From Kuafuiihalomonas sp050331295 (GTDB taxonomy: Bacteria > Myxococcota > Kuafuiibacteriia > Kuafuiibacteriales > Kuafuiibacteriaceae): a DNA stretch of 64,000 nucleotides. The stretch covers positions 211,887 to 275,886 of the forward strand of contig JBHJGZ010000008.1 of the NCBI GenBank assembly GCA_050331295.1, written 5' to 3'. A program made the position numbers and the translations under genes. Shown here one piece after another: positions 63,101 through 64,000 of this stretch; the first letter of the stretch is position 1; every line of letters begins with the position of its first letter. The notes under the pieces are model-generated. The model made no database searches. It was not told the origin of the DNA and saw only the letters and a program-made list of their open reading frames with translations.

Positions 63101-64000
63101 GTGTTGAAGTCCCGGAGCTGCAGGTTTGGATCCCGCTCGATGTCGAAGCTTTCTCGGACCGCGGCGAAGACCTCCGCCTGCTTGACGGTATCGATGCCGA
63201 GGTCGGCTTCCAGATCGAGTTCGGGGTCCAACATGTCCGGCGGATAGCCGGTTTGTTCGGCCACGATCTCCATGATCCGGTTCAGGATGGCCGAGTTACC
63301 GGCGGTGGCCCCACTGGAGGCCGCTGCGGCGACGGATGGCGCTGGAGCCACCGCCGCGAGGTCGGGTCGTCGGTCCAAAACGAAGCCTACGACTCTGTTC
63401 AAGGTGTTGAAGTCCCGAAGCTGCAGGTTTGGATCCCGCTCGATGCCGAAGCTCTCCCGAACCGCGGCAAACATCTCCGCCTGCTTGACGGTATCGATGC
63501 CGAGGTCTGCTTCCTGATCCAGCTCTGTGTCCATCATGTCCGGTTGTTTTCCGGTTTGCTTAGCCACGATCTCCATGATCTTGGCCTGCACCGGGTCCGA
63601 CGCCGACGCGGCAGCCGAGGCAGGTACGGGCGCGGCAGCGCTGGCGGAGGCCGCCACCTGGGCGGCGAGCTCGGGCTTCCGGTCCAGGACGAAGCCCACG
63701 ACCTTGTGCAGGGTGTTGAAGTCCCGGAGCTGCAGGTTTGGATCCCGCTCGATGTCGAAGCTTTCTCGGACCGCGGCGAAGAACTCCGCCTGCTTGACGG
63801 TATCGATGCCGAGGTCGGCTTCCAGATCCAGCTCGGGGTCCAGCATGTCCGGCGGATAGCCGGTTTGTTCGGCCACGATCTCCATGATCAGGTTCAGGAT
63901 GGCCGAGTTACCGGCGGTGGCCCCACTGGAGGCCGCTGCGGCGACGGATGGCGCTGGAGCCACCGCCGCGAGGTCGGGTCGTCGGTCCAAAACGAAGCCT
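60178..64000 (-). CDS. PUFA/polyketide-type megasynthase, C-terminal part: tandem ACPs, ketoreductase, dehydratase
   Basis: The frame is open to the window edge, so the N-terminus (probably ketosynthase and acyltransferase) is missing. Visible are four ACP domains with Ala/Pro/Ser-rich linkers and the end of a fifth. A ketoreductase follows: VVSGAAGSITSAI for NADPH, VVFSSIAGRFGNGGQADYAAAN for Ser/Tyr, and a structural half before it. Last is a double-hotdog dehydratase (DDHRIDGTPVLPGVMG, YFHGPAYQVL). The order resembles PfaA/Pfa2 of polyunsaturated fatty acid synthases. All four ACPs have LGIDTVKQAE with Thr at the usual Ser. The product is unknown; an unusual fatty acid or PUFA is likely. 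Confidence 0.87.
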   Translation of the reverse strand, partial: GFVLDRRPDLAAVAPAPSVAAAASSGATAGNSAILNLIMEIVAEQTGYPPDMLDPELDLEADLGIDTVKQAEFFAAVRESFDIERDPNLQLRDFNTLHKVVGFVLDRKPELAAQVAASASAAAPVPASAAASASDPVQAKIMEIVAKQTGKQPDMMDTELDQEADLGIDTVKQAEMFAAVRESFGIERDPNLQLRDFNTLNRVVGFVLDRRPDLAAVAPAPSVAAAASSGATAGNSAILNRIMEIVAEQTGYPPDMLDPELDLEADLGIDTVKQAEVFAAVRESFDIERDPNLQLRDFNTLNKVVGFVLDRSPAAAGAAGGASTADPTATSSVDGQEDPVRKRIMEIVAEQTGYPPDMLDPELDLEADLGIDTVKQAEVFAAVRESFDIERDPNLQLRDFNTLNKVVGFVYDRRPDVRPEPTTVSTPASAPAGSAAAAGTGPDTIRLLEGSLEAAAEIPRRVPTPVLRPRLEHCKATGVELGSGQHVLVMPDESGVADALIAELQERGVRVTRLDPGAPDEVFDGLGGLSDEVQGVFWLSALDDEGSFVKLSVDAFQAAVKTRVKRLFRTMKSLYDGMNRRDRFLITATRMGGRLGCGGESASAALGGATSGFTKTFARERPEALVKVVDFEVQAGATDVARSLVEEATKDPAAMEIGRVGSDRFTLSLIEVPVEDGQPGLDLGSDSVFVVSGAAGSITSAIVADLATAAPGATFHLMDLAPAPDEGDPDLAAFAQNPEGLKQDLFKRIQASGERATPVKVQKLMAGLERKASALAAIEAVRRHGGTPVYHSVDLRDHARVVDIMQGVGRVDVLVHAGGLEISRLLPDKSVEEFDLVFDVKAQGWLSLLAGCQTQPKATVVFSSIAGRFGNGGQADYAAANDLLAKTSSALRQQGVRAVVLDWTAWGGIGMATRGSIPKMMEMAGIDMLPPDAGVAYTRRELVSGGRADEVVVALSLGILVQERDENGGLESDAAIAGQELGPMGQRIRGAFIQDGWVMDAELDPKRQPFLDDHRIDGTPVLPGVMGLEAFAEMAHLVHPELHVVGLEDVAFQAPFKFYRDEPRTIEVQAHFVREGEDILAHCRLVGRRTLVHQTKPETTTHFRGVVRLSPRPLEPFVRTVPEAQGSVGKDSIYRVYFHGPAYQVLNEVRRSGEDAVGDLASDLPPNHDPANAPMVLMPRWVEACFQAAGVQAIGKTSVMGLPSGIRRLWWHGEAAPSSSLKVVVMPDAGGVADADVIDATGRVLLHIEGYRTADLPGTVPEDLAAPFTNVFA
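62770..64000 (-). repeat. Tandem ACP-coding repeats, about 303-309 bp each
   Basis: The Thr attachment-site codons lie at 62881-62883, 63187-63189, 63490-63492 and 63799-63801, giving spacings of 306, 303 and 309 bp. The block near 63281-63390 recurs almost unchanged from 63893 to the window edge, a 612-bp period that equals two ACP units. This suggests a recent duplication of an ACP pair, kept in frame. It also makes assembly of this gene error-prone. Confidence 0.85.

Noticed and set aside
62770..64000. Possible CRISPR or satellite array suggested by repeated blocks near the right edge
   Set aside because: The repeats are about 300 bp, in frame, and encode ACP domains; there are no short palindromic repeats with unique spacers.

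Overview
The window is about 64 kb of densely coding, GC-rich DNA, roughly 60-63 % by eye. The gene content points to a free-living Myxococcota-like bacterium (the former Deltaproteobacteria), probably from a marine or saline habitat. The signs are two large Ser/Thr protein kinases with fused sensory or effector domains, a sigma-54 response regulator, a cNMP-binding/PATAN protein, a GufA-type ZIP transporter, and a polyunsaturated-fatty-acid/polyketide type megasynthase with tandem carrier domains. Two osmoprotectant uptake systems fit the habitat. The taxonomic call is an inference. I saw no rRNA, tRNA, IS element, prophage or CRISPR array. The longest stretch without a gene is 266 bp (40713-40978).

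Layout. 1-7.9 kb: 5' part of a monomeric isocitrate dehydrogenase, a secreted dienelactone-hydrolase-like protein, a secreted PA14/glycosidase-like protein with a methyltransferase, a GT4 glycosyltransferase and a VWA protein. 7.9-13.8 kb: cysE-cysK, then a two-gene osmoprotectant ABC transporter whose binding protein and permease are fused, and a CPA1-type cation/proton antiporter. 13.9-17.9 kb: a compact signalling block of receiver protein, histidine kinase, 65-residue stand-alone histidine-phosphotransfer-like protein, Dps ferritin and NtrC-type regulator. 18-24.5 kb: an RTX-tailed secreted nuclease, a ZIP transporter, several small proteins, a DUF1523 protein and a DHH-like phosphoesterase with permuted motifs. 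24.4-28.3 kb (minus): fbp, mutH, a cNMP/PATAN protein and D-cysteine desulfhydrase, apparently one operon. 28.3-36 kb: dinB, Yip1-like, plsY, a coiled-coil protein, a kinase-FGE fusion and a DegP-like protease. 36-44.9 kb: epimerase, phosphohexomutase, glnB-glnA, a VOC protein, a CHASE-kinase fusion and a BCCT carrier followed by a 32-residue membrane microprotein. 45-50.7 kb: lipoprotein and outer-membrane proteins and a patatin phospholipase. 50.7-53.9 kb (minus): a GT-C/methyltransferase/GT2 operon that looks like a lipid-linked glycosylation module.

54-64 kb (minus) is the most interesting part. It holds the 3' part of a megasynthase (tandem ACPs, ketoreductase, dehydratase), then an 1818-residue acyl-CoA-carboxylase-like protein, then a Sfp-type phosphopantetheinyl transferase, tightly packed as one operon. 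Two features are unexpected. All four visible carrier domains have Thr where the phosphopantetheine-bearing Ser should be. The biotin-carboxylase domain of the carboxylase-like protein has lost its ATP-grasp landmark residues, while the biotinyl and carboxyltransferase domains look intact.
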